DNA of 64,000 bases, taken from NCBI GenBank assembly GCA_963836375.1, contig CAWIJK010000002.1:930001-994000 (forward strand), read 5' to 3'. Of this stretch, positions 44,134 through 52,787 are shown piece by piece (the stretch's first letter is position 1; each line of letters opens with the position of its first letter). The notes below the pieces were generated by a model. That model ran no database searches. It saw only the letters and a list, made by a program, of their open reading frames with translations, and was not told where the DNA came from. Origin of the DNA: CAWIJK01 sp963836375. Its GTDB lineage: Bacteria > Actinomycetota > Acidimicrobiia > Acidimicrobiales > RAAP-2. The position numbers and the translations under genes were made by a program.

Positions 44134-45126
44134 TCAGCGAGCGGGTTCTTCGAAGATCTCGGCGAAGTAGCGGTACATGCGGACCCCGGGCCGGAAACCG
44201 AGGCGCTCGGGTTGGAGCGCCAGGGAATGCATCCCCCGCAGGTACTGGCCGACGAGGTCGGCCCCGGCCGCCAGGCTGAGGGGCAGGCCTCCGGAGAACC
44301 GGGGGTTCACCTCGGTGAACACGACCCCGTCGGTCGCCCCGACGCCGGGATCGACGAAGCCCTGCACGTTCGCCGGACCGCTGTGCCCCAGGGCGGCCAG
44401 CAGCCGCCCGACGCCCTCGGTGATGCCGGGGTGGGCGAAGGTCTCCCCCTGCACCGAGATGCCCCCCTTGGTGTCGTTGCGCCACCGGGGCACCGCGGCG
44501 GCGAGGTCTCCCGAGCGGTCAACCAGGGCGTCGACGGTGAACTCGCGCCCGCTCAGCCGGTGCTGCACCAGGGCCCCGGGGACCCGGGCTACCAGGTCGG
44601 CCACCTCGGCCTCGTCCTCGGACGGGTAGATGTCGCGCGAGCCCCGGCCGTGCCGGGGCTTGATGATCCAAGGTCCGGGCACCCCCGCCGACGTGCCGAG
44701 CGCGGTCGCCGGCACCGGTACCCCGGCAGCCGTCGCCACCTGGTGGAAGCGCCACTTGTCGGTGCACGAGACCACCGCGCCGGGATCGGGCAGCCAGTGG
44801 GCGACACCCGAGGCCGCCAGGCGGCCCGAGACCCCGTGGAGGGCGACCAGCTCCTCGGCCACCGTCGGGATCAGCGCCGTCACCCGGTGCGCGCTGACCA
44901 GTCGGCAGAGCTCGTCGGCGTAGTCCGGCCGGTCGGCCAGTGGCAGGGTGCCGCCGACGTCGGCCAGGCGCAGACCCACCGCCTCGGGCGAGGCGTCGGC
45001 GCCGACCGAGCGCTGTCCGAGCGAGCGCAGGGCACCGATGACCGAGACCCCGGCCGCGCCGCCGGCCCCGGTGACCAGGACCACCTGGTCTCCCAGCTGG
45101 CCCTCGGCCCCCCCCGGCGACGTCAC
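44134..45126 (-). CDS. ATP-grasp ligase (carbamoyl-phosphate-synthase-like)
   Basis: A 330-residue ATP-grasp protein. A Rossmann-like N-terminus ('VVLVTGAGGAAGVSVIGALRSLGQRSVGADAS') is the pre-ATP-grasp domain. 'DKWRFHQVATAAGVPVPAT', the ATP-lysine 'GPWIIKPRHGRGSRDI', and the metal-binding 'FTEVNPRFSGG' complete the ATP-grasp core. Family members join a carboxylate to an amine or thiol through acyl-phosphate. The GTG start overlaps the PHP gene stop (GTGA). Its substrate is not known; the neighbouring deacetylase could make the amine it uses. Confidence 0.9.
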   Translation of the reverse strand: MTSPGGAEGQLGDQVVLVTGAGGAAGVSVIGALRSLGQRSVGADASPEAVGLRLADVGGTLPLADRPDYADELCRLVSAHRVTALIPTVAEELVALHGVSGRLAASGVAHWLPDPGAVVSCTDKWRFHQVATAAGVPVPATALGTSAGVPGPWIIKPRHGRGSRDIYPSEDEAEVADLVARVPGALVQHRLSGREFTVDALVDRSGDLAAAVPRWRNDTKGGISVQGETFAHPGITEGVGRLLAALGHSGPANVQGFVDPGVGATDGVVFTEVNPRFSGGLPLSLAAGADLVGQYLRGMHSLALQPERLGFRPGVRMYRYFAEIFEEPAR

Positions 45127-45875
45127 CGCCCGGCGTCCCCGCCGAACGCCTCGGCCACGAGGACCCGGACCCGCTCGTAGATGCCGATGGTCTCGATCCG
45201 ATGGCTGTCGGTGGCACAGACGACGGGCACCCCGTGGGTGACGAAGTGCCCGAGGGTGCGACCCGACGGGCACCCCCAACGCTCGTTGGCCTCGACGGCC
45301 ACCCCGAGCTCGGCGCAGCGAGCGGCCAGCCGGTCGATCCGCGACGGGGGCAGGCAGTCTTCGGACATGCCCGCCTTGGGCAGGACGCTGAACATGTGGG
45401 CGAGGATCCCCCGACCGGCCACGGCCTCGAGCGAGTTCTCGACCGCGTCGAGCAGGCTGTCGGCCAGCTCGGCGTCCGACCAGGTGCCCCCCACCCGACC
45501 GTCCTGGATCTCCCGGGGGTCATGGGGGCCGTCGGCCAGGGGGAACCGGTGGTCGGCCACCAAGATGTGGTCCAGCTCCTCGAGCCCCGGCGGCAGGTCG
45601 AGGTGGCCGGCCCGGTCCAACACCTTGGTCTCCACACCTCGCCGGATCTCGAGCGGTTCGCTGTGCTGCGCCCGGTCGGCCTCGATTAGCTCGGCGGTGG
45701 CCGACACGAACCGAGGCAGCCAGTCGGTATCAGCCCGGACGTGGTCGACGAGGCACAGCGTGCGCAATCCGCGACGGCGGGCCTGGGCCACGTTCTCGGC
45801 GATCGTGTTCCGGCCGTCGGAGAACACCGAGTGGACGTGCAGGTCAGCCAGGAAGTCGGGTGCCTGCCCAACCAC
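45123..45875 (-). CDS. PHP-domain phosphoesterase
   Basis: A 250-residue PHP protein. The four metal-binding motifs are visible: 'DLHVHSVFSDG' (~11-21), 'VDHV' (~44), His in 'HILVADHRF' and 'H-M-F-S', and the C-terminal 'CATDSHR'. Related enzymes cleave histidinol phosphate or nucleotide/sugar phosphates. The GTG start lies 3 bp after the fusion-gene stop. It sits between the deacetylase fusion and the ATP-grasp ligase, so it may remove a phosphate within the same pathway; this is inferred from position. Confidence 0.87.
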   Translation of the reverse strand: MVGQAPDFLADLHVHSVFSDGRNTIAENVAQARRRGLRTLCLVDHVRADTDWLPRFVSATAELIEADRAQHSEPLEIRRGVETKVLDRAGHLDLPPGLEELDHILVADHRFPLADGPHDPREIQDGRVGGTWSDAELADSLLDAVENSLEAVAGRGILAHMFSVLPKAGMSEDCLPPSRIDRLAARCAELGVAVEANERWGCPSGRTLGHFVTHGVPVVCATDSHRIETIGIYERVRVLVAEAFGGDAGR

Positions 45876-45878
45876 GAA

Positions 45879-46946
45879 CTACGACACCCGCCCGGTGTCG
45901 TCTCGCCTGGGCGGGCGGTCCCGCACCACCTCGAGGGGCTCGGAGTACCGACTCCGCCCGAAGCGGCCCCAGTACCGGGCGGTGGCCCGCACCAGATCTT
46001 CTTCTAAGTAGGAGCGCTGCTCGGTCTGGCTGGCGTAAGCGTTGATTGCCGCCACCTTCTCGTCGAGATACGCGTCGATGTCCACGAAACGCACCGGCTC
46101 GAATTTCACCGTCGCCGACGGGCTCTCGTAGCAATAGACACTCGACACCTGGCGTGCGGCGACCATGGTGGCTCGGTTCACGTTGCGATGGTCCTGGTGC
46201 AGATCGTAGAGCGTGTGGGTGTAGACGATGCTCGGTCCCACGCTTTCGATGGCCGACTCGATCAGCCCGACCGTCGGGTCCCCCTCGGGGATCCTTGTGT
46301 CGTCCAGGTCACCCAGGATGAGGTCCGCCCCGAGGAGGCTGGCTGCCTTCTCCGCCTCCTCGGCCCGCCGCCCGGCGTCGCCACCCCGGCTCCCGTGGCT
46401 CATGGTCAAGATGGTGGTCTTGTCGTTGGCCCGTCGATGGCCGACGAGGATCCCCCCGACACCGATCTCGACGTCGTCGGGGTGCGCACCGACGGCCAGG
46501 ACACGCTCGGACACGTGGCGGGGTCTGGTCCGGGCCCGCTGCACCAGCCGGTCGATCTGCTCGACGAGGTCCACCGGGCTGATCGGCTTGGGCAGGAAGT
46601 CGTCAACGTCACTGCGGAGCGCCTGGACGGCGACGTCCACGCTCGCATCGGCCGTCATGAGGGCAATGGCCAGCTCCGGGGCTAGCCGCCTGGCCTCGCG
46701 GATCAGCTCGAATCCCGACATCCCCGGGAGTCCGATGTCGGCCAGCAACACCTCGGGGCGAACCGCCGAGAGCACGGTGACGGCGTCGGGGGCGTTGGTG
46801 GCGCTCTCGACCTCGAACCCGGCCCGGTCGAGGGCCAGGCAGACAAAGCGCAACGTCCCCGGGTCGTCCTCGACGACCAGCACCCGGCCCCGGCCCGACG
46901 CGGCGTCGGGGTCCGAGGCACCTGGCTCATCCTGGGCGGCAGTCAT
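45879..46946 (-). CDS. Response-regulator receiver fused to PIG-L (LmbE-like) deacetylase
   Basis: A 355-residue fusion. Residues ~20-135 are a complete receiver: acidic E26-D27-D28, phospho-acceptor D70 (LLADIGLPGMSG), Thr of 'MTAD' and K120 ('LPKPI'). Residues ~148-330 are a zinc GlcNAc-type deacetylase: A-H155-P-D-D158 and 'YDLH250-QDH253', the LmbE metal motif. The receiver therefore likely gates the deacetylase directly instead of a DNA-binding domain. It heads the operon with PHP and ATP-grasp genes. Known PIG-L substrates include GlcNAc-inositol; the substrate here is unknown. Confidence 0.9.
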   Translation of the reverse strand: MTAAQDEPGASDPDAASGRGRVLVVEDDPGTLRFVCLALDRAGFEVESATNAPDAVTVLSAVRPEVLLADIGLPGMSGFELIREARRLAPELAIALMTADASVDVAVQALRSDVDDFLPKPISPVDLVEQIDRLVQRARTRPRHVSERVLAVGAHPDDVEIGVGGILVGHRRANDKTTILTMSHGSRGGDAGRRAEEAEKAASLLGADLILGDLDDTRIPEGDPTVGLIESAIESVGPSIVYTHTLYDLHQDHRNVNRATMVAARQVSSVYCYESPSATVKFEPVRFVDIDAYLDEKVAAINAYASQTEQRSYLEEDLVRATARYWGRFGRSRYSEPLEVVRDRPPRRDDTGRVS

Positions 46947-47139
46947 GCGACCTCATCCCCGCGCTCCCCCGACCTCGGCAGCGCCGATCCCGTCAGCCTA
47001 TCGAGTGTTCGCCGTCTCCAACGGTCCTCTGCTCGAGAGACGCAACGGCCCTTTCTCCGACCGTGAACCTGTGGTCCGTTCCCGCGGTTCCGCCCACGAC
47101 CGCGAGATCGGCGGCCGTGCCCAGACGCGGTGCCCAGAC

Positions 47140-48195
47140 TCAGAGAGTTACCGGTACCGGGGGTGACGCCACGACCGGGCAAGCCCGCACCGGCCCGGTC
47201 GCCAGGTCACTCTGCGCCAGGACGATCTGGCGCAGAACAGCGTCGTCATAGGTCCTCACGGTGTAGGTGGGTTCGGGACCTAACGAGGAGACCGACGAGA
47301 AGCAGGTGTAGTCGCCCAGACCGGCGGCCTGTTCGGCCATGACCCCCTCGGGTGCCGCGTCACGGACGACGCCCTTGGTGATGTCGAAGCTGCTGAGCAG
47401 GTGCATCATCGAACAGACCCCTTCCGCCCCGGTGCTCGGACGTCGGGCCGACGTCGAGAAGGCGACGGCCCGCACGAACCGGGAGGGCGGGGTGAAGTCG
47501 CCCGGAAGACCCAGCATCCCCGAGCCCTGGCCTATCGGGGCCAGTGTCGTCCCGTCGATGTCGAGCGGTGGGACGTCCATGGCGGTTTGGTTGACGTAGT
47601 TGCACAGGTTCGTCATGTGCCAGTCGAACGGCGGGCTGTTGGTCGCCACCCCGAGGGGATTGTCGTGGACCTTGCGCGCCCCCCCGACCCATTCGATGAC
47701 GGCGGAGGTCCCGCCCCGGTCGTGAAGGACGAGATGGAGCGGCGGCACGCCGATGACCGGAACCTCGGCTGCCCAGACGACCACCGACTCGAGGGCGGAC
47801 ACCGCCTCGGCGACACCTGAGCACGTCGCCAGCACGTAGGAGGCGACATCGATGGGAGCCAGCAACACCTCGTCGCCTACGCCGACGGTCGCTTCGTAGG
47901 CGGCGAAGGTCGGTAGGTACAAGAGCCCGGCGTAGAGCCCCTGTTCGTTGACGCCGTCGGGAACCGAGGGCTGGCTGGGAACCGTCATCCCGAACGCAGT
48001 GGTTTCACCGATCCCGAGGCCCACGTAGCCGTGGGCCCCCTGCCAGCGGACCCCGGCTCCCCCGGGCGCGGTGCTGGCCTGCTCCACCCCCCTCGGCACG
48101 GCGCGCCACTCCCAGTTGAGCGGCAACGAGTACTCCATAGTCCGGCCGATCAGGACGGTACCGTCGTCCGCCGTGAGCCGCAGGGATGTGCACAT
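47140..48195 (-). CDS. Choloylglycine-hydrolase-family Ntn amidase
   Basis: A 351-residue Ntn hydrolase that cleaves linear amides, such as conjugated bile acids, penicillin V or acyl-homoserine lactones. Met1 is followed by the nucleophile Cys2 ('MCTSLRL'), which becomes the N-terminal residue after Met removal. 'GRTMEYS' (Arg of the family) and 'ATNSPPFDWHMTNL' (Asn) are present. No signal peptide is seen, so ATG 48195, with GGAGG upstream, is preferred. The real substrate is not known; quorum-signal amides are a reasonable thought only. Confidence 0.88.
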   Translation of the reverse strand: MCTSLRLTADDGTVLIGRTMEYSLPLNWEWRAVPRGVEQASTAPGGAGVRWQGAHGYVGLGIGETTAFGMTVPSQPSVPDGVNEQGLYAGLLYLPTFAAYEATVGVGDEVLLAPIDVASYVLATCSGVAEAVSALESVVVWAAEVPVIGVPPLHLVLHDRGGTSAVIEWVGGARKVHDNPLGVATNSPPFDWHMTNLCNYVNQTAMDVPPLDIDGTTLAPIGQGSGMLGLPGDFTPPSRFVRAVAFSTSARRPSTGAEGVCSMMHLLSSFDITKGVVRDAAPEGVMAEQAAGLGDYTCFSSVSSLGPEPTYTVRTYDDAVLRQIVLAQSDLATGPVRACPVVASPPVPVTL

Positions 48196-48412
48196 GGGCC
48201 CGCCTCCCTCTCTGGGGGCTCCCCGGGTGCCCCCGACGGCCCCCCCAAGAGTTCTACTCCCCGGGGCGGGCGGCGAACAGAGGCAACGTAGCGACCGTCC
48301 TGTGTCGGTCGTGGCCCGACTCCGTCGCCCCTCCAGACCTCCGACGCCGGCCGGGTCAGCCCGCTGGCCCATGCGCGCCCGTGAGGGGCGCCCTGCGTAT
48401 CATCGTGCGGCA

Positions 48413-49618
48413 ATGGCCAATCCACGCGGGGCGTCGCCCACCCGCCGGGGGCAACTGCTCGAGATGGCGGCCCGTCGGGGCATCCCCCTCGGCACCATCC
48501 TCACCGTCACGGCCGTCGTGGTCGCGCTCTACGTCACGGCCAAGGTCGCCTTCCGACTGCGCGACGTGATCCTCTTGTTCATCGTCGGTGGGTTCGTGGC
48601 GCTGGTGCTCAATCCGCTCGTCGTGTGGCTCCAGAACTGGAAGGTCCCTCGGCGCGGGTTCGCGGTGGCTATCGTGACGGTGTGGGCGGTGTTGGTGTTC
48701 CTTGGTTTGGCGGTGGTCTTCGGCTACCCCCTGGTCAACGCGGTCAATAACCTGGCCCACCGCCTTCCGACCTACGTCAACCAGGTCGAGCACGGTCGTG
48801 GTTGGTTGGGCCACCTGGCGCGCAAGTACCACGTCCAACGTTGGGTACAGAAGAACGAGGCCAAGCTGGCCGGCTTCGGGGCTGACCTCGGCCGTCCTGC
48901 GCTGGCGGTGGGCAAGGGGGCGGTCTCGGTCCTGACCGCGTTGGCCGCCCTGTTCGCGCTGGTCGTGCTCCTCCTCCTCGAGGCCCCCAAGATCCGCGGA
49001 GGCCTGCTCAAGACACTGGCCCCCGAACGGGCCGAGCGCATCACCGAGGTGGCGGCCCGGGTCAACCGCTCGGTCACGGGGTACGTCTTCGGGGACTTCT
49101 TGACCTCACTGATCGCCGGCGTCGTTGTCTTCGTCACCCTATTGATCCTCGGCGTCCCTTTCCCGTTCCTCTGGGGGCTCTGGGTCGCCCTGGTGGACTT
49201 CCTGCCGGTCGTGGGCGGTGCCCTGGCCGGCATCCCCACGGTGCTCTTCGCCACCATCCACTCCCTGACCGCCGGGGTGATCACCCTCGTGGTCTTCCTC
49301 GTCTACACCCAGATCGAGAACCACGTCCTCAATCCGGTGGTCATGAGCCGGACCGTCAGGATCAACCCTCTGCTGGTGCTCACCTCGGTCATCGTGGGGG
49401 CCGAGATCGGGAGCTGGATCGGCGGCTTCGCCGGCGGTTTCGTTGGAGCCCTCCTGGCCGTGCCCATCGCCGGGTCTCTTCAGGTCATCTTCCAGGAGGT
49501 CTGGTTGTACACCGAGCCGGACGGGGGGCCATCGGCGCCGGGCGGCGTTGCCCTGGCCGGCGGGCCGGCCGGGGCCGACGGGCCGAGCGGACCCGACGAG
49601 GGCGGGACGGGATCCTGA
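48413..49618 (+). CDS. AI-2E/TqsA-YdiK family transporter
   Basis: A 401-residue permease. About eight hydrophobic helices are seen. The family's conserved middle helices read 'LGVPFPFLWGLWVALVDFLPVVGGALAGIP' and 'QIENHVLNPVVM', both typical of UPF0118/AI-2E exporters. The C-terminal tail is Gly/Pro-rich. ATG 48413; the start is divergent from the Ntn amidase. The export substrate is not established for most members. Confidence 0.9.
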   Translation: MANPRGASPTRRGQLLEMAARRGIPLGTILTVTAVVVALYVTAKVAFRLRDVILLFIVGGFVALVLNPLVVWLQNWKVPRRGFAVAIVTVWAVLVFLGLAVVFGYPLVNAVNNLAHRLPTYVNQVEHGRGWLGHLARKYHVQRWVQKNEAKLAGFGADLGRPALAVGKGAVSVLTALAALFALVVLLLLEAPKIRGGLLKTLAPERAERITEVAARVNRSVTGYVFGDFLTSLIAGVVVFVTLLILGVPFPFLWGLWVALVDFLPVVGGALAGIPTVLFATIHSLTAGVITLVVFLVYTQIENHVLNPVVMSRTVRINPLLVLTSVIVGAEIGSWIGGFAGGFVGALLAVPIAGSLQVIFQEVWLYTEPDGGPSAPGGVALAGGPAGADGPSGPDEGGTGS

Positions 49619-49660
49619 GCGCTCGGCCCGGACCTCTCGGGGCGTCGTTAGAGTCGGTCG

Positions 49661-50884
49661 ATGACCACGACCGGCGAAGCCACCCTCACCCTCTACGGGG
49701 CCTCGTGGTGTCCCCACTGCAAGCGGGTCAAGAGGTTTCTGGCCGCCCACCGGGTGCACTACGACTTCGTCGACATCGACGGGAACCCCGCGGCCATCGA
49801 GCGCCTCAAGGAGCTCCAAGACGGCGGTCAGATCATCCCGACGGTGGTCTACGCCGACGGGACCTACGACGTGAACCCGGGCGACGAGGCACTGGCCCGG
49901 CGCATCGGGTTGACCATCGAGGCCGATCGGACCGCCTACGACCTGGTGATCGTCGGCGGTGGACCGGCCGGCCTGGCCGCCGCCATCTACGCCGCCCGGG
50001 AGGGCATCGACGCTATCGTGGTCGACGCCGGTGCGCTCGGCGGCCAGGCCGGGATCAGCGACCGCATCGACAACTATCCGGGCTTCCCCGACGGCATCTC
50101 GGGCGCCGATCTGGCGGAGCGATTCGTGGCCCAGGCCCGGCGCTACGGCGTCGAGCTCCTCTCCGCCGTCTCGGTCACCGCGGTCGAGCCCGACGGCGAT
50201 GACCTCGTGACCTCCCTGTCCTCGGGACAAAAGCTCAGCTCCCACGCGGTGATCGTGGCCACCGGCTCCACCTACCGGCTGCTCGGAGTCCCCGGCGAGG
50301 ACGACCTCATCGGGGCCGGGGTCCACTTCTGCGCCACCTGTGACGGGCCCTTCTACAAGGGGTCCGACGAGGTGGTGGTGATCGGAGGCGGCAACTCGGC
50401 CCTCGAGGAGGGCCTCCATCTATCCGAGTTCGCCAAGCGGGTGCGGATCCTGGCCCGCGACGACCTCAGCGCCTCCGCTGTTCTCCAGGAACGGGTCAGG
50501 TCGGATCCCCAATTCACGGTCCACACCGGGGTGGACATCGTCGAGCTCGAGGGAGAACGGGGCCGGTTCGCCGCCGTGGTCGCCCGGGATCGCGACACGG
50601 GCGAGACACACCGGTTCCCGGCCGCCGCCGCCTTCGTCTTCATCGGGCTTCACCCCAACGACGCCTTCCTCGGTGACGCCGTCGAGCGGGACGCCGGCGG
50701 GTTCATGGTGACCGGAGCCACCATGGAGACCGCCATCGCCGGGGTCTTCGCCGCCGGCGACGTCCGCTCCGGCTCAACCAAGCAATTGGGCTCGGCGGTA
50801 GGCGACGGGATCGCCGCGCTGCTCATGGTGCGCCGGCATCTCGAGGCCCACCATCACAAGGCGCCAGCCCTGATCGACGCCTGA
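49661..50884 (+). CDS. Mycoredoxin-like glutaredoxin fused to thioredoxin reductase
   Basis: A 407-residue fusion. Residues 1-85 follow mycoredoxin closely ('LYGASWCPHCKRVK' with C17-P-H-C20, 'YDFVDIDGNPAA', 'IPTVVYADGT'). Residues ~95-400 are a low-molecular-weight thioredoxin reductase: FAD loop GGGPAGLAAAIYAA, redox pair C224-A-T-C227, NADPH loop GGGNSALEEG and 'GDVRSGSTKQL'. The N-terminal domain could act as built-in electron acceptor and reduce mycothiol-mixed disulfides. ATG start. Stand-alone mycoredoxin and TrxR are usual; the fusion is unusual. Activity is inferred. Confidence 0.92.
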   Translation: MTTTGEATLTLYGASWCPHCKRVKRFLAAHRVHYDFVDIDGNPAAIERLKELQDGGQIIPTVVYADGTYDVNPGDEALARRIGLTIEADRTAYDLVIVGGGPAGLAAAIYAAREGIDAIVVDAGALGGQAGISDRIDNYPGFPDGISGADLAERFVAQARRYGVELLSAVSVTAVEPDGDDLVTSLSSGQKLSSHAVIVATGSTYRLLGVPGEDDLIGAGVHFCATCDGPFYKGSDEVVVIGGGNSALEEGLHLSEFAKRVRILARDDLSASAVLQERVRSDPQFTVHTGVDIVELEGERGRFAAVVARDRDTGETHRFPAAAAFVFIGLHPNDAFLGDAVERDAGGFMVTGATMETAIAGVFAAGDVRSGSTKQLGSAVGDGIAALLMVRRHLEAHHHKAPALIDA

Positions 50885-51112
50885 GCCGGCGATGACGGTC
50901 CTGGGCGGGTTGCCATCGCCGGCGACTTTGTTCTTCCTTCCCCGTGCACGGAACCCATTTCCTGCCCCGTGCCATGACCGCACGGGCGCCCAGAGCCTGG
51001 CCGGCGGCCCCGACGGCGGCGGTCCCTTCGTGCGAGCTCAACAGGCCCAGCCGACCGCGCCCCAAGGGCCACGTCCGAACGGCGTTGACCGAGACCCTCT
51101 GCCGACGACCCA

Positions 51113-51463
51113 CTACCCGAGCGGAGGCGAAAATACCCATCCCTCCACGATGGAGCGTTCCTGCAGCCGGTAGACATGGACCGCCTTGACGGGCCGCTTG
51201 TGGAGCCTCGACTTCATGGTGACAAACACCACCACGAAAGAGCCGTGCTTGACTGCGTGCTCGAGATGCAGCTCGATCTTCAGCTGGTCGAAGAGGCTGC
51301 GGAGCCCCTCGATCGCTTGCTCTCGCGTCGAGTATTCGACCCCCATGCCCTCGATGTGCTGTCGGTACGACTTCGCGAAGAGACTCTTCGAGCTGTCGAA
51401 GTCACCGCGGCTCACCTGCGAGTACAACCGCTTGAACGGCGCTGCGTTCTCCGCCACTGGCAC
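51113..51463 (-). CDS. SnoaL/NTF2-like protein
   Basis: A 116-residue NTF2-fold protein: 'APFKRLYSQVSRGDFDSSKSLFAKSY' helices, 'EGLRSLFDQL', then beta strands 'FVVVFVTMKSRLHKRP' and the C-terminal 'WVFSPPLG'. It differs from the family by having few catalytic acids. GAGGGG precedes the GTG start. Its codons are clearly less GC-rich than those of the genes before 50.9 kb. Function unknown. Confidence 0.72.
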   Translation of the reverse strand: MPVAENAAPFKRLYSQVSRGDFDSSKSLFAKSYRQHIEGMGVEYSTREQAIEGLRSLFDQLKIELHLEHAVKHGSFVVVFVTMKSRLHKRPVKAVHVYRLQERSIVEGWVFSPPLG

Positions 51464-51591
51464 ACCCCTCAGTCTCGTCGGCGCCCATTGTCACGGAACG
51501 AGGTAAACAAGAGGTGACCGAACCGTGTCATAAGGGCATCTCAAGCTGCTGAACCAAGGTGGGGATATCCTCGTCCGAGGAGGTGGACCCC

Positions 51592-51858
51592 ATGGACAAC
51601 TTGCGACAGGGCTCTGAGGAGGGTTGGTTCACCGATCCCTTCGCACGTCATGAGGCCCGCTGGCTGTCCGATGGCACACCAACGAAGCTGGTACGTGACG
51701 ACGGCGTCGAGAGTTGCGACGAACCGCCCGACGAACCGCCGCTCCGAGAGCCGGTTCGGATCGAGGATGCCGGCGATGTCCAGTCGAGAACTCCTCACGA
51801 CCTGACGGAGCGAGAGACCCGTGCGGCGTGGGACGCCTTCGACCAGTCACAGCCCTGA
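51592..51858 (+). CDS. Small DUF2510-like acidic protein
   Basis: An 88-residue acidic protein. 'GWFTDPFARHEARWLSDGTPT' near the N-terminus matches the DUF2510 pattern (G-W-x-x-D-P, R-W-x-D-G) of short actinobacterial proteins. The rest is acidic and Pro-rich ('CDEPPDEPPLREP'). GAGGAGGTGG precedes ATG 51592, which decides against the GTG at 51559. Function unknown. Confidence 0.65.
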   Translation: MDNLRQGSEEGWFTDPFARHEARWLSDGTPTKLVRDDGVESCDEPPDEPPLREPVRIEDAGDVQSRTPHDLTERETRAAWDAFDQSQP

Positions 51859-52275
51859 CCGGGAGTGACCGACCCTGACACGACGAGCTCGTTCGACCAC
51901 CGGGCGCCAGGTTCGACCCTGCTCTGCTCCAACCTCATCGTTCGCGCACCGACCGGAGCCCGGCACGGGTCGCCTCGTGGAGCGGTGCAACCACCGCTCT
52001 CGGCCTGAAGGCGACTGTCGGCGCCGGGTCGTCATGCGTGGAACACCCAAGAGTCCGGATCACGGTGCCAAGGACCCGTCCCGATGCACCAACCCGAGGT
52101 GGCCGACGGTGGAAACGGAGCACCCGGGTGCGCCAACGCACCGCCCGCTAACGACAGATCCCCAGGTCAGGCGTGGTCTGGAGGTCCGGCCCATTTCCAC
52201 CTAACGGCAACCCGGAGCCAACCTTGTTGCCCCCCCAGTGTGTGAAAGTGGCTGCACGGTAAAGGGGGCGAGACG
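51859..52275. other. Gene-poor intergenic stretch before the WhiB cluster
   Basis: About 417 bp with no supported gene. Short open frames occur on both strands but lack ribosome binding sites and coding character. No palindrome or repeat stands out. The end carries the likely promoter of the WhiB unit. Confidence 0.5.
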
Positions 52276-52467
52276 ATGAAGAAGGCGGAAAGTTCGGAGG
52301 GTGTTCTGTGGACCCCGGCGCTTGAGGCGTGGTGGCTGGCCAGCGCACCAACAGGTCGGGCCAGCCGTCCCGCTCCTCGCTACCGGTTGAGTTACCTCGG
52401 GCGCTACCCGGTTGCACCCGCCGTGGACGCAGCTCCTAGCTCCCGCCTGGTCCGAGAGCAGGTTTAG
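52276..52467 (+). CDS. Possible small ORF preceding WhiB
   Basis: A 63-codon frame with GGGGGCGAG before the ATG, ending 2 bp before the whiB ATG. The start 'MKKAESSEGVLWTPALEAWWLASAP' is plausible, the end 'YPVAPAVDAAP' less so. The tight link to whiB supports a leader or small partner. No family recognised; it may be non-coding leader sequence. Confidence 0.35.
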   Translation: MKKAESSEGVLWTPALEAWWLASAPTGRASRPAPRYRLSYLGRYPVAPAVDAAPSSRLVREQV

Positions 52468-52469
52468 CC

Positions 52470-52775
52470 ATGGAAGTGGCTCTCATCGAACGATTGATGA
52501 CCCCTGGGGAGTCTTGGGCGGCATTCTTCGAGCGGCCCTCGTGGCATGACCGGGCGGCCTGCCGTGGTGTCGACACCGAGCAGTTTTTCCCGGACGTCGG
52601 AGACGTTCCGGCCACAGCGCGACTCCTCTGCGGGCGTTGCCCGGTGGCCACCGAATGCCTGTCCTACGCACTGTCCGACCCTTCGCTTTCGGGGGTGTGG
52701 GCCGGAACAAGCGCCAGGCAGCGTAAGCGGCTCCGGCAGAGAGCGGTCACCGCTCCCGAGCCGTTGAGCGCTTAA
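52470..52775 (+). CDS. WhiB-family iron-sulfur regulator
   Basis: A 101-residue Wbl protein. The four [4Fe-4S] ligands are C31, C54, C57 and C63, in 'ACRG' and 'CGRCPVATEC'. 'GVWAGTS' is the G[VI]WGG-like turn, followed by a basic DNA-binding tail 'ARQRKRLRQRA'. Wbl proteins bind sigma factor and sense redox or NO. The N-terminus is about 20 residues longer than minimal members. The two following small genes may belong to the same transcript. Confidence 0.93.
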   Translation: MEVALIERLMTPGESWAAFFERPSWHDRAACRGVDTEQFFPDVGDVPATARLLCGRCPVATECLSYALSDPSLSGVWAGTSARQRKRLRQRAVTAPEPLSA

Positions 52776-52787
52776 GGGAGCCGCTCC

